Assembly (NCBI GenBank): GCA_030407005.1
Contig: JAUDYN010000001.1
Coordinates: 3,720,001-3,784,000, forward strand
DNA length: 64,000 nt
Reading direction: 5' to 3'
Source: Desarmillaria ectypa
Lineage: Eukaryota; Basidiomycota; Agaricomycetes; Agaricales; Physalacriaceae
The notes beneath the pieces are model-generated. The model was not told the DNA's origin. It saw only the letters and a list, made by a program, of their open reading frames with translations, and made no database searches. Positions 23,412 through 35,990 of this stretch are shown one piece after another (position 1 is the first letter of the stretch; the number at the start of each line of letters is the position of its first letter). The position numbers and the translations under genes are program-made.

Positions 23412-26400
23412 TGTTATCACTGCTCTTAATGTCACTTGAAATTCCTGTAAAAACACACAGGGACGGAAATTACGCCACGAGCTGATAGGCGCACAACATG
23501 TGCTTTGAAGAAAGACCGGACTATCTCGGCGTTCAATTGGACGTAATATCTGTTTCTGTAGCCGAAGAGGTAGCTGCAAACGATATTAAAACTCCTTACT
23601 CTCACAGCAGTGCGGACAGATACTGAAGCGGAGTCTATAGCCATTAGACTAGAATGACAACGGTGAACAAGGTGCCTTTGTCTCACATCGCGGATTTTTG
23701 CTGATCCATTGACGAATCACCTTACGAGACGAATACGATCTGCCAAGCAGAAATCGTTTCCGACGCACGGACTTAAGTCTATTGAACGAATATCCCTTGG
23801 TTTTCTGGCTTTGGCATAAGTCTGGAGTCAGAACATTCAGGGTAGGGTCCCAGAGGGGTCGCTTACAGTCCTTGCTTTGCGACGAATGAATTGCGGCCTT
23901 GTGCCTTCTTTGATCGCATACTCTTTTGGATAGGAATGACCGGCGTTTTCAGGTTTGCCCCCACACGAATGAGTCCTGGCTTCTTTGTCGCATCGTTGCT
24001 TGCAACGTTGACTAGCTAGAAACATCGAGACAGTCCGACTACTCGGAAATTCTTCCCGTATGTATTGATTTGATGATGTTTCCTGACTTGCTTACCATCA
24101 TATTTTAGCTTTACGTTGCTTGACGAACAGAAGGCTCCCCATGTTGAAGTCGACTGTTGATTCCAATCACTCAGCCTGACTAGACAAGAACGGAGGGATT
24201 GGTTGCTCACTCCACACTGACTTAGTAAGCGGAACCCTTCAGCAATCCGGCATTTCAGACTGCTATTCATCCGGTCCTGATGCACGTGGCATGTAGGCAG
24301 TTTTTTGAGCTGCAATAGTCTTTTGTCGTGTGAATAGACTGTACTTATTGGTCACTGCTTAGAACGACCGCTAATGTATTGTCACAGTTTTAATGTTGTC
24401 AATCAACCTCGTCGTGGTTTCCAAGCTAATCAGGGCGCCCTTATTATACCAAGGTAACAGTTATACATGACGAATGGGGACGCATGCTGCATGTGTTCTG
24501 ATGCTGGACTTTCAATACTAGATTCCAGCGGTGACAAGTGAAAGGGCCCCGAAGGATTGATTATTCATTTGAAGTCTGAAAGCCCGCCGACCACCATTTA
24601 TCATCTCGATTTCAGTACGACATACCAGTTTAATAGATGAGACGCAAGTCACAGCCGCAGAAACCTAAGAATTGCGTCCTTTGATGGTCGCTCGACGATT
24701 CACCCAAAATTTCTGATATAGGTTATACAGGCTGATTTAAAATAATATGTTTTTTATCAACACATAATGGCTCCTTTCTGCCATATGTTTGCGTTAGTTT
24801 TAGCTACCAATTCTGAAATTTCATTGGCATGACACGTCTTGATGGTGGAAGTGTCCAGACGTCAACGAAATCCGGATCTCTGCTCTCCAGGCGGACCGGT
24901 ATAAGCAGTTATGTGGCAAATCAGTATACGAGTTGGTGTCGGAAAACATCATGCTTGATTTAGCCTTATTATGTCACGCTTTTCTAATATCCTCTGATCG
25001 CAAATTATAAAGTGTTAAGTGTAGTCTGAGGGCCCTAATCTTTTGTCAGAATTATCTTCTGAATGTGCTCACTTATCTCCCGTGAAAAATATCTTGATAA
25101 ATCTGGTGGTTTAGGTTTTTGTTAACCTGAGACCTGGGGCGGGGGTCCATCCAATCTCAACATTCTTTCGAACTCCGAAAGAATGCTGACATAAAGCCGG
25201 CACATGCCCTTCTCTCGAGCGTCTCCACCTTTCTTCAGAATATGTATATCTGCTTCCTACTTGTTCAGAGGGATTGAGAAAACATATGCGTTGTTCAGGC
25301 AACGTTCATCAATGTCCTACATTGATGCCTAGTGAAGGGTGCGAAGGCCTCAATTCGGCGATGTGTCATCGCATATTGGTGAGACGGCTAGTAGACGGAT
25401 CACGTCTGAGTTTTGTTCGGACCCCCGCCCCGAGTACCCGGCTTTATATACAGAGTTCAGGGATTAAGGAGCTTGCCAGCCCAGAATTTTGTTAATGTGG
25501 AATATAGTGTCACGTATCATGTTTTGGACCTTATGAGGCTGTACAACGCATTAAATGGCCCTACTACGGTAAAGTCAACATTATAATATATTATATTCCA
25601 AAATGAGGCGTTTGCAAAATGTCCGGCATTTAGCCACGGCGTAATACCACTGACACTATCTAATCCCACGGAGTGCTTGACCGTTCTCTTGTACTGTTCT
25701 GATCTCTTATCTTTCTCAGTCATTCTGTCAATCAAAGGCAATCCGTGATACACTTACCCTGATCCAAACAGTCTTAAACTAGTTTGGCTAGTCAACTTCA
25801 CCTCGGTACATTGGGACCTAAACAAAATCGACACAAAAAAAATGAAAATGCGGTCAAATGATTACTTTCGATGCTTAATTTCTTCAGCGTGGATTCCGGA
25901 CGAAGGTATTCTGGCCAAAAACTGCAGCGTCGTCAAAAAGCTTGGTGACAGTTTCGATACTTCCGCTTCAGATCCGAGAGGTCCGGAGGTACAAGCACTT
26001 TGTACGCTCCTAAGAATATCGAACGCTAACACTTGAGCAAGCGTTCTACGTCGTGTCTACTTATGGGAAGTACCGAAAAATTCCTGTCAATCTGTTGAAG
26101 AGTGATAAAGCCACTGCCTCATCATTTAAGTCTTACATATATAGGAACCATCGGAGCGCCGCCAGGTCCAAGTTCTGCAGTAGCTGCTTCACGATGGCTC
26201 ATTGAAGTTCGCTATCGCTTCGCAGTATGCGGTGTTTGATCAATACCGACGTCGACACTGTGGAACTCCGAAACCAAGAGTTGCAGATCACTTTCAGAAC
26301 CATCGGTCATAGACTCATCTGCACGGTCCGGTCTTCCATTACTTGACATATCATTTTCTATTTCAAACTTACGATGATTTGCGACGATTTTTCGGGTCGC

Positions 26401-27608
26401 CAAGGTACTATTACCGGGGAAGGAGCGATGTTAACCTTAATACATCTTTCCAGTGGCAAGTTCTACGGAAACTTTTTTTTTTTTTTTTTTTTTTGCTTTG
26501 ACGGCGGTAATTTCGGTGTTTTGTACTGCGAGGCAAGTTTATCCACAATTTTTTCTGATTGCCGATCGTTCAACAATATCGTTTTCTGTGTAAAAACATC
26601 ACAGATCGCATCATTCAATTGTGTCCTTTTGATCAAGAATCTCTCGCTGGCCCCTTTCGAGGCTCTTAAATATGTCGACTACATATTCTGGTGAGGAGTG
26701 ATGACAGCTAGGCAACAAGGCACCAGACTTCACCTACAAATTGCAAGCTGAAGCTATGGAAAAGTTAAAATAACATTTGTCTGATTCGGGTCTTTGCCTA
26801 AATGGGACAGAGATGTTTCAAGGAAGAATAGATGAAATACATCTGCCTTGCCAGCCGCAACTTGGCCGTTCTCGGCTTTGAACCGAAGCATGCAACGTGG
26901 CGTGCCGAGTCAACTCCAGCATGCTTTAACCCTAATTTGTCAAGGAACCATCTCATGTCGCCTCCTTCAGTATGCACATCTGAAAAAAACCTCGCGACAC
27001 TGCTTTGTAGTTCTTCATATGGTTTACACTTTTCTTGAAGGATGCTAGCCTACGGTCCGTTCTCCGTAATCGCCATGTAGCGCCTCGAATAGCAGGCACT
27101 AATACTGTCGTGGTCTTCCTCTGTGAGTCTACTCAAGGGGCCTTTATCTCCACCGCCTAGCGGATGTGACCAAATCATCATTGCATCTTGAATGAGTCTC
27201 AGTATAACAACAGTTTCCGACGACCATTTGTATATATAGTTCACATCCCGCCCTACTAGCTTGAAGCACAGAAAGTCCGCTTTCCCCTTAACATGTTTCA
27301 AGGATTTCAAAGGCCTTTTCATTTCTAAATGTCATAGAGTAATGTAAAATACTACTTTTTGTACAACAGCGATAGCAACTCTTTCGACAGCAAAAAAAGC
27401 AAATGCGTATATATAATAGCCATGGGTCACGAAAACATTACGAAAGTCTAGATACGGTAAGTGTGTAGTGCATGGAAAACACGCAGATTCAGAAACGCGT
27501 GGATAGAGAGGCCAGGATTGGATATTCCCCGCACATCTCATATCTCGTAATCCGCCTTTACGGAGGAGCGTCTGTCGCTGCCGAATGCGCGGTGGTGGGT
27601 CTAAGGTC
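23412..27608. other. 4.2 kb without a recognisable gene
   Basis: Only short frames, none with a recognised domain. Features seen: a 13-bp GC-rich inverted repeat (25136-25148 with 25419-25431), an AT palindrome-rich spot near 25580-25600, and a poly-T run of about 20 bases near 26474-26494. The region lies between tyrosinase 1 and the 3' end of the Zn2Cys6 gene. Confidence 0.4.
25136..25431. repeat. GC-rich 13-bp inverted repeat pair
   Basis: GGGGCGGGGGTCC at 25136-25148 is the exact reverse complement of GGACCCCCGCCCC at 25419-25431, 270 bp apart. The arms are far more GC-rich than their surroundings. They could be ends of a small non-autonomous element, but no target-site duplication is evident, and chance cannot be excluded. 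Confidence 0.45.
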
Positions 27609-29266
27609 TCATGCTTTGACAGGCGGCCCTTCGGCGGGAATGGATGAAGCAGCGGTCGACTCGGCTTTCTTCTTCCTCATGCCCCTTCGGCTCTCGCGGG
27701 GAAATTCGCATTTCAGAGATCGTCGTTGACATTGACTAGAGGAAATTGATGTTAGCCTGCATCCTCAACGATATGAATGAGATTAAAAAAAAATGACGAC
27801 TAGGTGACCCGCAGTTCGGATGATCAAGCGTCGGTAATGAAAAGATGACGTAGAGGTACAACATACTTGCAAGTTTTGTCTGTGCTTCCTGGAAGAGGCG
27901 GACCACATGCGATCTTTCTACCCCGACAAAACAGGCAAGCCAGAGAAGGCTTCTTTCCCACCGTGCGTTTGTGGGCAGGTAATGCCTTGACCGGCTGCTT
28001 GATGGCTTTAGCGAGAGTAGCAGGAGGCTGACGCTTTGAAGCCGCTCCGTCAAGCTTTTCATCGACCCGGAAAGAAGACCCTTGCGATATTGATGAGTCT
28101 TTTTCATCTGCAGGCAATGAGGCGAGAATAGCATGAGTCCTGACGCAGAGACGAGGCCATGTGCCATTGAAAGAAGTAAAACACATATCATCTACTTCCT
28201 GACTGTCATCCGACTTTAAAGGAGAGTCGAGTCCGGTGTCAGGGGTGGATAGTGTCGGTATACGAGGTATACTTGGTGCGTAGACGGATTCTGGAGAGGA
28301 TACGTAATCTGACTGAGGATCCTCGAGCTCACAAACGAGACGATTATCGTTCCGTGAGAGTATTTCGAGAGAGAGATCAGTAGTGGCGAGAATATTATGA
28401 GCTCGAGACGTATGAGAGATATCATCTGAGCATGGAGACTGGCTAGTATCTCTGGATAGCCCCGGATCAAGACGGTGGGGGGCAAAGATTATGGGAGAAG
28501 CCGAAGACGATTGGGAGATACGCAGAGGAGCTAGCGATGGTGTTCTATCGCAGGAAGAGTGACGCTGATTGTTGACATCCTATGGCACGATAAGTAGGCT
28601 TTAGGGAAATGAAAGGAAGTCTACATACCGGAAGTTGTGAATCGTATGTTTCTGCCATCTGTATGTCCTGATAACCACTGATGCCAGCATCCATCCCATT
28701 CTGGACGCCGACGCCGACGTACGGGATATGGGAATCATAGCCGCATGGACTGTGAACTCCTGTACTCGACGACTCGGACGTGCCTTCATCAGCAGAGTAG
28801 GGATGAGGTTGGCCATATCCGTACGCTGTCGAGGATGGAATCCATTTACGGGAGGAGACACGGGGCCTGGCATCGGGAAAGGTGGCATAAAAACGCTCAT
28901 CCTCTTCCTTCAGTGTCTGGGCAAATGAGGAGAAGTATTGATTCGCATGCATCTGCATCTGTAAAGCCCTGTAGTCAGGGTGCTGTATAACAAACATCAG
29001 GAGACAATAAGCACCTCTGAATATGTTTGATAGGACGATCCGGATGGAAGGGATTCATCGCGACCTTGAAATGGAGTGGAACGCCAAGAGCCACTAAAAA
29101 CGTTTCCCTGTGCATCGTTCCATATCATGGGATTAGGATGGTCACGATAATGCGCGCCATCCATCGTGTGGTAAGTAGGACCAGAATCGTGGAGCATCAA
29201 GTAGTCGGCGACGGGACGTAACACAGATTGAATGGAACCTGGGTGGTTAAAAAGCAGAGTGGGCAT
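27609..29266 (-). CDS. Zn2Cys6 (Gal4-type) transcription factor with C-terminal zinc cluster
   Basis: Exons 29266..29015, 28982..28629, 28579..27867 and 27735..27609 sum to 1446 nt (481 aa). The binuclear zinc cluster near the C-terminus spans the last intron: CLFCRGRKIACGPP, then TC, NQCQRRSLKC, matching C-X2-C-X6-C-X11-C-X2-C-X6-C. A basic tail follows (RRGMRKKK). The N-terminal ~380 residues are Ser/Pro/Tyr/Gln-rich and probably disordered, as expected for an activation region. Such proteins bind DNA as regulators in the nucleus; the targets are unknown. A zinc cluster at the C-terminus is less common than at the N-terminus. The last intron (131 bp) and its junction are well supported because they complete the cluster. 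The first intron as drawn is only 32 bp, so the join between exons 1 and 2, and the start, are less certain. Confidence 0.82.
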
Positions 29267-31300
29267 TTAAGGAGCAATCTGGGCATAATATAAATTACAA
29301 CGGGGGCTTAGAACATGACTTCCCTGAGCCTCTGGGCCAGCCTCGTGATGAGATCAAAGATGCCGAAATACTTATGGACCTACAGATCGTGCTTTCAGCG
29401 CATGCCTAAGAGTGATGAAATCTTATTGCTCGCGCATCTTAACCATATATGTACCCCTTCTCGTAATGATGAGCAACGCAGCCACTTGAACCTCCTTGTT
29501 TACAGACAGAAGTTCACTGTTGAGATGCACTATTGGAGGTAAAGGGCTTGCGCCCCATTGCCGGTGATTCGGATACCAGGGCCGTATATTTCCAATTACA
29601 TTCGAATTTCTTAAGTGTTTTTCCTGAGACACGACGACGCTGTGCCCTGGCGCAGTTATTTCGAATCTATCGCCACGCATGATGAAGATCGTCACAAATT
29701 GCTTCCGTTGAAATTCCGGAACCGGGGCAGGTCGTTAAACAACCTTTTATCCAACCTTTATTCGTCATGGTCCCTGTCCTGTATTGGTATTTCTTTTTTT
29801 TTTTCGTAGGAATGGTGCCGTGGGTAACACATTTTAGCGATGATCTTGATTGGGCTGACGCCCGATATGAGCTGAGGAGACTCACGCCTGCAGCTGCTGG
29901 TCTCCGAGGTACTTTGTTCTCCTCGATCAACAAAGCAAAGGCTACGATGGAAGAGAAGGATGCGGCTGCGCTAAGCTCCAGTGTCTCTCTCTCTCCTCGG
30001 GGAAATGATCTGTCATTTTTGAGTTTTAAGGCGTGAGAGAAGAATAACTCACGTTGCAGACGGTCCGTCTATCCTGAACCTAACCCTAGGATCTATAGAC
30101 CCCGGAAATAAAGAGCTGAAGCAAAGCGTCCGGAGCACACGGCCTGCGTCGGCAGGCCTCGCCCTCAACGTATCACCATAGAATATCAGACGACCTAAAG
30201 CAGATGATGGACATTGATTCTCTGGGGCGAGTTCCCCTAGCTCATCCGTGGGTAAGCCAAGCAGGATTGTAGCAGGGACCTTACGAGAATTTAGATTTTT
30301 GGGTTGGGTCAGCCAATGATTTGGCAGAAGTCGAATTTGTAGAGCAAGTTGAATAGAACTCAGCGACATTTGTCTTCTTATCTTAATACCAATAGGAAAG
30401 GACCAGAATAGCAACGAAGACGCTGAATAGTGTGACTTGAAACCTAGTTTTTCTATACAGCACAGGATAGGAAAGAGCTGTTCACAAAGCGAGTAACATA
30501 TAACTTAGTCCAGAGATTATCTCAATGTCTATGTGTACTCACGAAAATTAAAAATGTGTGCGTTGCCTTCGGATGGTCTATTGATGTGGCACGAGCTTGT
30601 GATGCGTTTTCCAGACAATAAAAGCCTTCATTTAGTCGCCATCACGGTAATGTCGGTATTAAAGCGGACAGGCGGGGTCGACCTGAAGCAAGGAGGAACC
30701 ATCTGTACCTACGGGCGTCTGTTGTCGGTTAAAGAATTAATGGTTTTACCATCAATTATTTGTTTACTTCAGATCAAGGCCAGCACGATGTGCTGGAGGA
30801 TAGAGCGGTATCGGTACACTGTACCAAGAACAGTGGCGAAGCTTGGTTACTTTACCCTGGCTCTGTGCCACGCTTCGTCATTATTGGTAATATCCGCCGG
30901 GGCTGTAACCGCAGTACTTATTGTTGGAAATCCGGACAAAGAAAGCCGGCTTAGGGAACAACGTTGCTACATTTTTTGGATGTAGATAGTTTTTCCTGAA
31001 ACAGGTCCATTGCGCTGGAAATATGTCAGCAGGAATGCATACACTCAAAAGCTAAAAGATAAAAAAAAGTGTAATCCTGCTCACTCCGTGATCCTACTTG
31101 AGCCACCGGAACCTGAGTACCGTGTCGATGTCTTTGCCGCTGTTAGAAACTGAATCTAGCGGTAGGCACTAATAAGAGAGTTTTGCGGGCAGAGCAGTGC
31201 CAGAAGGAGCGTAATCCTAGATGACAGACCTGGCCAAGCCTGATGATCGCGGTTACCAAGCTTCAACGTCGACACCCATCATCCCGGCGTTCACCAACTA
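29267..31300. other. 2.0 kb without a recognisable gene
   Basis: Open frames of 90-150 codons occur on both strands (30049-30414 reverse, 30533-30985 forward) but show no domain, and the second lacks an ATG at its start. The last ~100 bases are presumably the leader of the NIPA gene; an in-frame stop just before the ATG at 31301 supports that start. Confidence 0.4.
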
Positions 31301-34039
31301 ATGTCATCCTCCATATCTGCGTCGTCGACCTCGTCAGCGACGGCGTCGGCGACGTCGTCGGTGTCGAGCTCCTCGTCGACCAGTTCCAACCTCAAGGTCC
31401 AACTTCATTGATCGCTAGACTCGTACCATATGTTCATATTATCCTCAGGTCGTTGGAATTATTCTTGCTGTCGTCAGTGGCTTTCTTATAGGATCCAGCT
31501 TTGTCTTCAAGAAGAAGGGCCTGTTGCGCTCGCAGGCGGGCTGTGTAGCGGGACAGGGTGTGGCATATCTCAAGTCGGCGAGTATCATTTCTTCATTTCT
31601 CTCCTCCGTCGTTTGTTTATCTCCTTCTCTAGCCACTATGGTGGACTGGGATGACGTGTGAGTATCCCGCTTCGTGGACCTAGTGCATACATTGACTGGT
31701 AGGGTCTCGTAATAGTGATGATAATGGGCGAGCTCTGCAATTCTGCAGGTGTGTCTCCTTTTCTTCATCCTTTTCTACCCACTCATTTCTTCCAAACCAA
31801 AGCCTATGCTTTCATTGAAGCTATCGTTGTAGTAAGTCGTTACTTTTTCCTCCGCAGCAGTACGGTGAAGCCAAACTGTTTACCCCTACAGACACCCCTC
31901 GGTGCACTTTCTGTTGTTATATGCGCAATTCTATCATCTATCTTCCTCAAAGAGACGTTGACGATATTTGGTTGGCTAGGTTGTGCTCTCTGCATAGTGC
32001 GTAATAGGCGTCTTTCACGCTTGAATCATCCCTGATGCCATTCAGCTTGGGTCTGTCGTTATTGCCCTCAACGGTGCGTCACGATTTTTTTCTTCAGGGA
32101 GATCTTAGTCAATGTATCGTGCAGGTCCCCGGGAGGATCTTGTTGGTCAGATAACAGAGTTCCAGAAGCTCTTTTTGGCCCCCGGCTTTCTTGCCTACAT
32201 CTCGGTATTAATAGCCGCATCGCTTGTCATTATCTTTTTCTTTGCTCCAAAGTGCGTGCTCCCCCAGTTTACCGCACGTGTTTTACCAACGCTTCGACAG
32301 ATATGGCACTAAGAGCATGCTATGGTACATCTTCGTATGCAGTATGATTGGCGGCATTAGTGTCAGTGTCACCACCGGTGTTGGTGCTGCCATCGTTCAA
32401 ACAGCAAAAGGCGATAATCAGTTCAAGCATTGGTTCATGTACTTTTTAATTGCGTTCGTCGCGGTAACCTTAAGTATGCGTCTTGCTTCCTCTTCTCGAA
32501 TGTTGACACAGTAGTTCTACAGTTACAGAAGTGTACTACTTAAATAAAGCGCTGGCGCTTTTCAACACTGGTTCGTTCTTTCTTTTTTACTCTCAAATAG
32601 TCGGCTCATCAAGTGTTGATCTAGCTATGGGTACCTGTTTTTCTTTCGAGATATCAATGTGCTTAATGTGCTCACATACTCTTCAGTCACGCCGACATAT
32701 TATGTCATATGTAAGCTTGCATTAGATTCAAGTATTTGATGCTTCAATGCTTATTTCCCCCCTCTAGTCACTTTTTTCTCAATGATGACAACTGTGGTAA
32801 GATCTGGCCAGGTTTTTCTCGGTCACTTTTCCGATGTTTCCTTCGTAGGTACTATTCCAAGGTCTTGATTCCAGCGTGTCCGAGATTATCACCCTCGTCA
32901 TGGGCTTCCTTGTCATCTGCATAGGTATCACTATCCTTCAGATGTCCAAAGTGGACCCCACTCATCTGTCGAAACTTGACCGACGCTCTACTCTTCTTCT
33001 CCAAGCCGCACGGTCAAAAACGGAGGTGGAAGAAAAGGGGGAAATCGGCACTGAGGATCCGGGTATGGACGCTTTACGAGGCTCCTTCGGTGCTATGGGC
33101 AGCATCATTCGAGCCAGGAGTGCCAGACGCGTCAGCGAAGCTAGTCGTGCTTCGTCATATCGAACAAGACCTCCCGGCGCTGCGGCTCCTTACGACCCCG
33201 AAGCTAACAATACGACACCAACTACGGCTTTTGACCGTCTATCGGGAGTCAAGCGGCATCAACTGTATGATGCTCCGGTTCCTCAAACGAACACAGGTGA
33301 TTCCGAATCATCTGAGGCTGGCGCAACCAGAGGAGACGACTTTTCCTCAACAAAGACGCCCTCCTTGACGGACTCTCACATAACGAATAAACGACCTACG
33401 ATCAAATTTGGCAGCCAAGATCTCATACATCAGTATCATCCTACTGGGAATGGTCAGCGTGATGACCAAGCGGCTACGCATGAACATCGATTAGCTCTGG
33501 GTATTCCAGGGATAGTAATGCCTGGAGGTGGGAGTGGGAGCGGATATCCGCCCACTGTACGGACACAGCTACACGAGAACATCATCGACAGCAAACCTGA
33601 TCTCCTCGCAGAGAGTCCTACCTCATACGACACCTCCAATAGTCTGCGAGAGCAGTCGGTGACGATTCCTCCAGGTTATACACAAGAACACACCGTACAA
33701 AGTGCACCGCCATCGATGAACCCCCGCGCCCGGCCTGGCCAACAGAGGGCAGACTCGCGGGATATATTTGGAGACAATAATAGCCCAAGTACTGCGACCC
33801 TGTTGACTTTTCCGAGTATCACTGATTCGGCACGGAGTTGGGATGGGGATGAAGTTGATGAGACTGGGACAAGGGGACGATCGTCAAAGAAGTATCCCAA
33901 GGGCGACAGGGATGCGGACAGGGAGGAAAGCATAAGCTTAGTACAGAGGAGTGGGAGGGACGACGATTCGGATGATTCATTGTCTGGTGACAGAGGTGGG
34001 ATACGGTTAGTGCAGCCCTCAGGCCGAGATAGGTTCTGA
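31301..34039 (+). CDS. NIPA-type magnesium transporter
   Basis: NIPA proteins are multi-pass membrane transporters for Mg2+ at the plasma membrane or endomembranes. Exons: 31301-31396, 31449-31577, 31633-31657, 31716-31748, 31803-31831, 31892-31996, 32046-32073, 32125-32251, 32301-32473, 32523-32570, 32625-32630, 32687-32710, 32768-32796, 32849-34039. Total 2043 nt (680 aa). Family landmarks: GFLIGSSFVFKKKGLL, WWTGM, GELCN, VTPLGALSV, FLKETLTIFGWLGC, SVTTGVGAA, VTPTYYVIF and LVMGFLVICIGITILQ. A Ser-rich N-terminus of ~32 residues precedes the first membrane segment, and a ~340-residue hydrophilic tail follows the last. Exon 11 is only 6 nt (CTATGG) and is needed for both frame and motif (A-M before VTPTYY). 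Intron 2 begins with GC (31578). Confidence 0.93.
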
Positions 34040-34750
34040 GCGTGTACGTGTGCTCTTTCATCTGCTTTTTTCTGTGCATGGGACCATATCACTTTAAAAT
34101 TATTCTTCTTCATTCGGTTCTGGTACATATCTGTCAATGATCTATTCTAACCAGAGATTCATCTTAGAGGAATTGTAATAGTACCAGTTGGATCCTTGCA
34201 TTACCTACCGTTCGACTTAACATCATGACTCAGGGCCTCTATACTTGTAGTCGTCCACAGGATTGCTGATTTATTCAGCATTTCTGATAATTAAGTGCGA
34301 TGTGAAACGACCCTTCATGATTTTACTCTGTGCGAGTTAAAACCTCAACATCGAGAAGATGGAACAAAAGCTGTGGTTGATTTTGAGTGGTGTATTCTCA
34401 TGCTATGAACCAAGATACATGGCATGACATACATGTCGGTAGCGCCGATTCCCCGATTCTCTCCCTAAATTAATCCAAAATATTTAATTATTGTTATAAT
34501 ACATAAGAAGGACACTGGGGTCAAAATTCAGCATCAGTTGTACTGTAGGTTTACGGTTGGAAGAGAACGAAGCAGATCTTATAAAGACTTAACAATACAT
34601 GAGCAATATTAGGTGCGGAAGTGGTTCGTGACTTGAGCTTGACAAACGATTGCCTGAAGAATACAGCATGTCAGACCAACCGCGAGAACAGTTTACTCTA
34701 CAACATGACTGTCATTTATTAACGTAAATTAGCCCCTAATCTGAAGGCTC
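34040..34750. other. Intergenic between convergent genes
   Basis: AT-richer than the flanking genes, with no open frame of note. It separates the 3' end of the NIPA gene from the 3' end of the decayed dehydrogenase, so only transcription termination signals are expected. Confidence 0.5.
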
Positions 34751-35990
34751 GGCAGGATGGTAGTCGACATCTGTCTTGGTAGGGCCAGGGCCCTCTGTTG
34801 TTTCCTCCTTATCTCGGGGATGATGTGAATCCCTCCTGCTCATCACTAAAAGGGGATGAATTGACAAATCCCAGGGAGAACGGAGAAAACTCACAGTACA
34901 CCGACCACCGTCAACCTCGTAGATTGTTCCGGTAATGAAGGAAACTTCGTCCGAAGCTAGGAATGTTGCCATGTTGGCAATATCTTCCGGATCACAGAGA
35001 CGGTTCATGGGGATAGCTGAAGCGCCAAGTTAATGACCTAACTTATGTGATATGTAGTAACTATGTTGTACACGCACTTTGTAAGAAGGACGCACGATTC
35101 TCCGGTGTGTCTTCCTTCGCACCGAGTGTCGCCTGTAACCTAAGGATGTGTTTCATTTACGGGACCGGGAGTCGTGATGTGGGATGTCTACATGGAGGTG
35201 GTCGCTAGAGCCGGAGCGATGGCACATACCCGGACGGTGGGGGCTTATTCAATGGCCATGGTTTTGGTGCAGCACCTTTAGTCGCGTTGTATATAGCGTA
35301 GTTTGGTCTTGGGCGGAGGCCGCCGGTGCTGGCGAAGGAAAAGGGACATATTCAAATAAACGCAGCGAAAAGGAATAAGGCCCACCTGGATATATTGATG
35401 AAGACACCACTTCCCTGCTCTAGGAAGACAGGGATGACTTTGGCCGAAATGTGTATGGGCCAGAGGAAATTTTCACACCAGAAGAGGTGGTATGGTTGAG
35501 GTCCTTGCCTTGACGTTGACGCTGAAGAGAAATTCATATGTTTCTTCCGATACCAGGTGTAATAACTGTAAAATTGACGTCAAGAGTAATTTCACTCAAA
35601 CAAAAGTTACTAACGGTTGATTCTTTCTCTTTCGCCTGTACTCCAGCGTAGTTCTAGACGAACACAAGATGGTTAGTTCATTATTAAGCGTCAGCAGCCA
35701 GAAGCAGTAATTACTATGACAATGTCAATTTTTCCAAATCTCTGCAGAGCAACGTCACGCGCCTTTTCCCAATCGGCGAGCAGACGAACATCGCTCTTTG
35801 CGAAGACGATCCGTTCAAGGTTCGTAGACGCCTTGGCTTCGCCTGACTGGGCGTTAATGTCCATAATCACAACACTAGCTCCTTCGACATATCGCATACA
35901 TGTCGCTCCTCCGAGACCTACAGCGCCTCCTGGGCAAAATACGGCCGTCAGTATCGCAACGACGTAATTGTAAAGAGAAAATATTGCCTG
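34736..35990 (-). pseudogene. Decayed short-chain dehydrogenase/reductase
   Basis: Reverse-strand pieces run in family order: GGAVGLGGATCMRYVEGASV with VVIMDINA (cofactor fold, ~35940-35855), KSDVRLLADW (~35800), FGKIDIVI with NYAGVQ after an intron (~35735 and ~35660), FSVNVK (~35527), VPVFLEQGSGVFINIS-like (~35430-35385), RPNYAIYNATKG (YxxxK, ~35310), TKTMAIE, then LGAKEDTPENRASFL and DPEDIANMATFLASDEVSF to DGGR. Short-chain dehydrogenases oxidise alcohols or reduce ketones with NAD(P). Lesions: an in-frame TAA directly after TKTMAIE (~35245), and frame changes before it and after FSVNVK. The N-terminal TGxxxGxG start is incomplete. The left end (34736 or ~34855) depends on whether the last intron is real. 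Confidence 0.7.

Noticed and set aside
26474..26494. Long poly-T run as a possible retroposon tail or Pol III terminator
   Set aside because: No reverse-strand retroposon body, target duplication or upstream Pol III box is seen; similar runs near 13686 and 56566 also stand alone.
33676..34137. 153-codon reverse-strand open frame
   Set aside because: Antisense shadow of the hydrophilic tail of the NIPA transporter.
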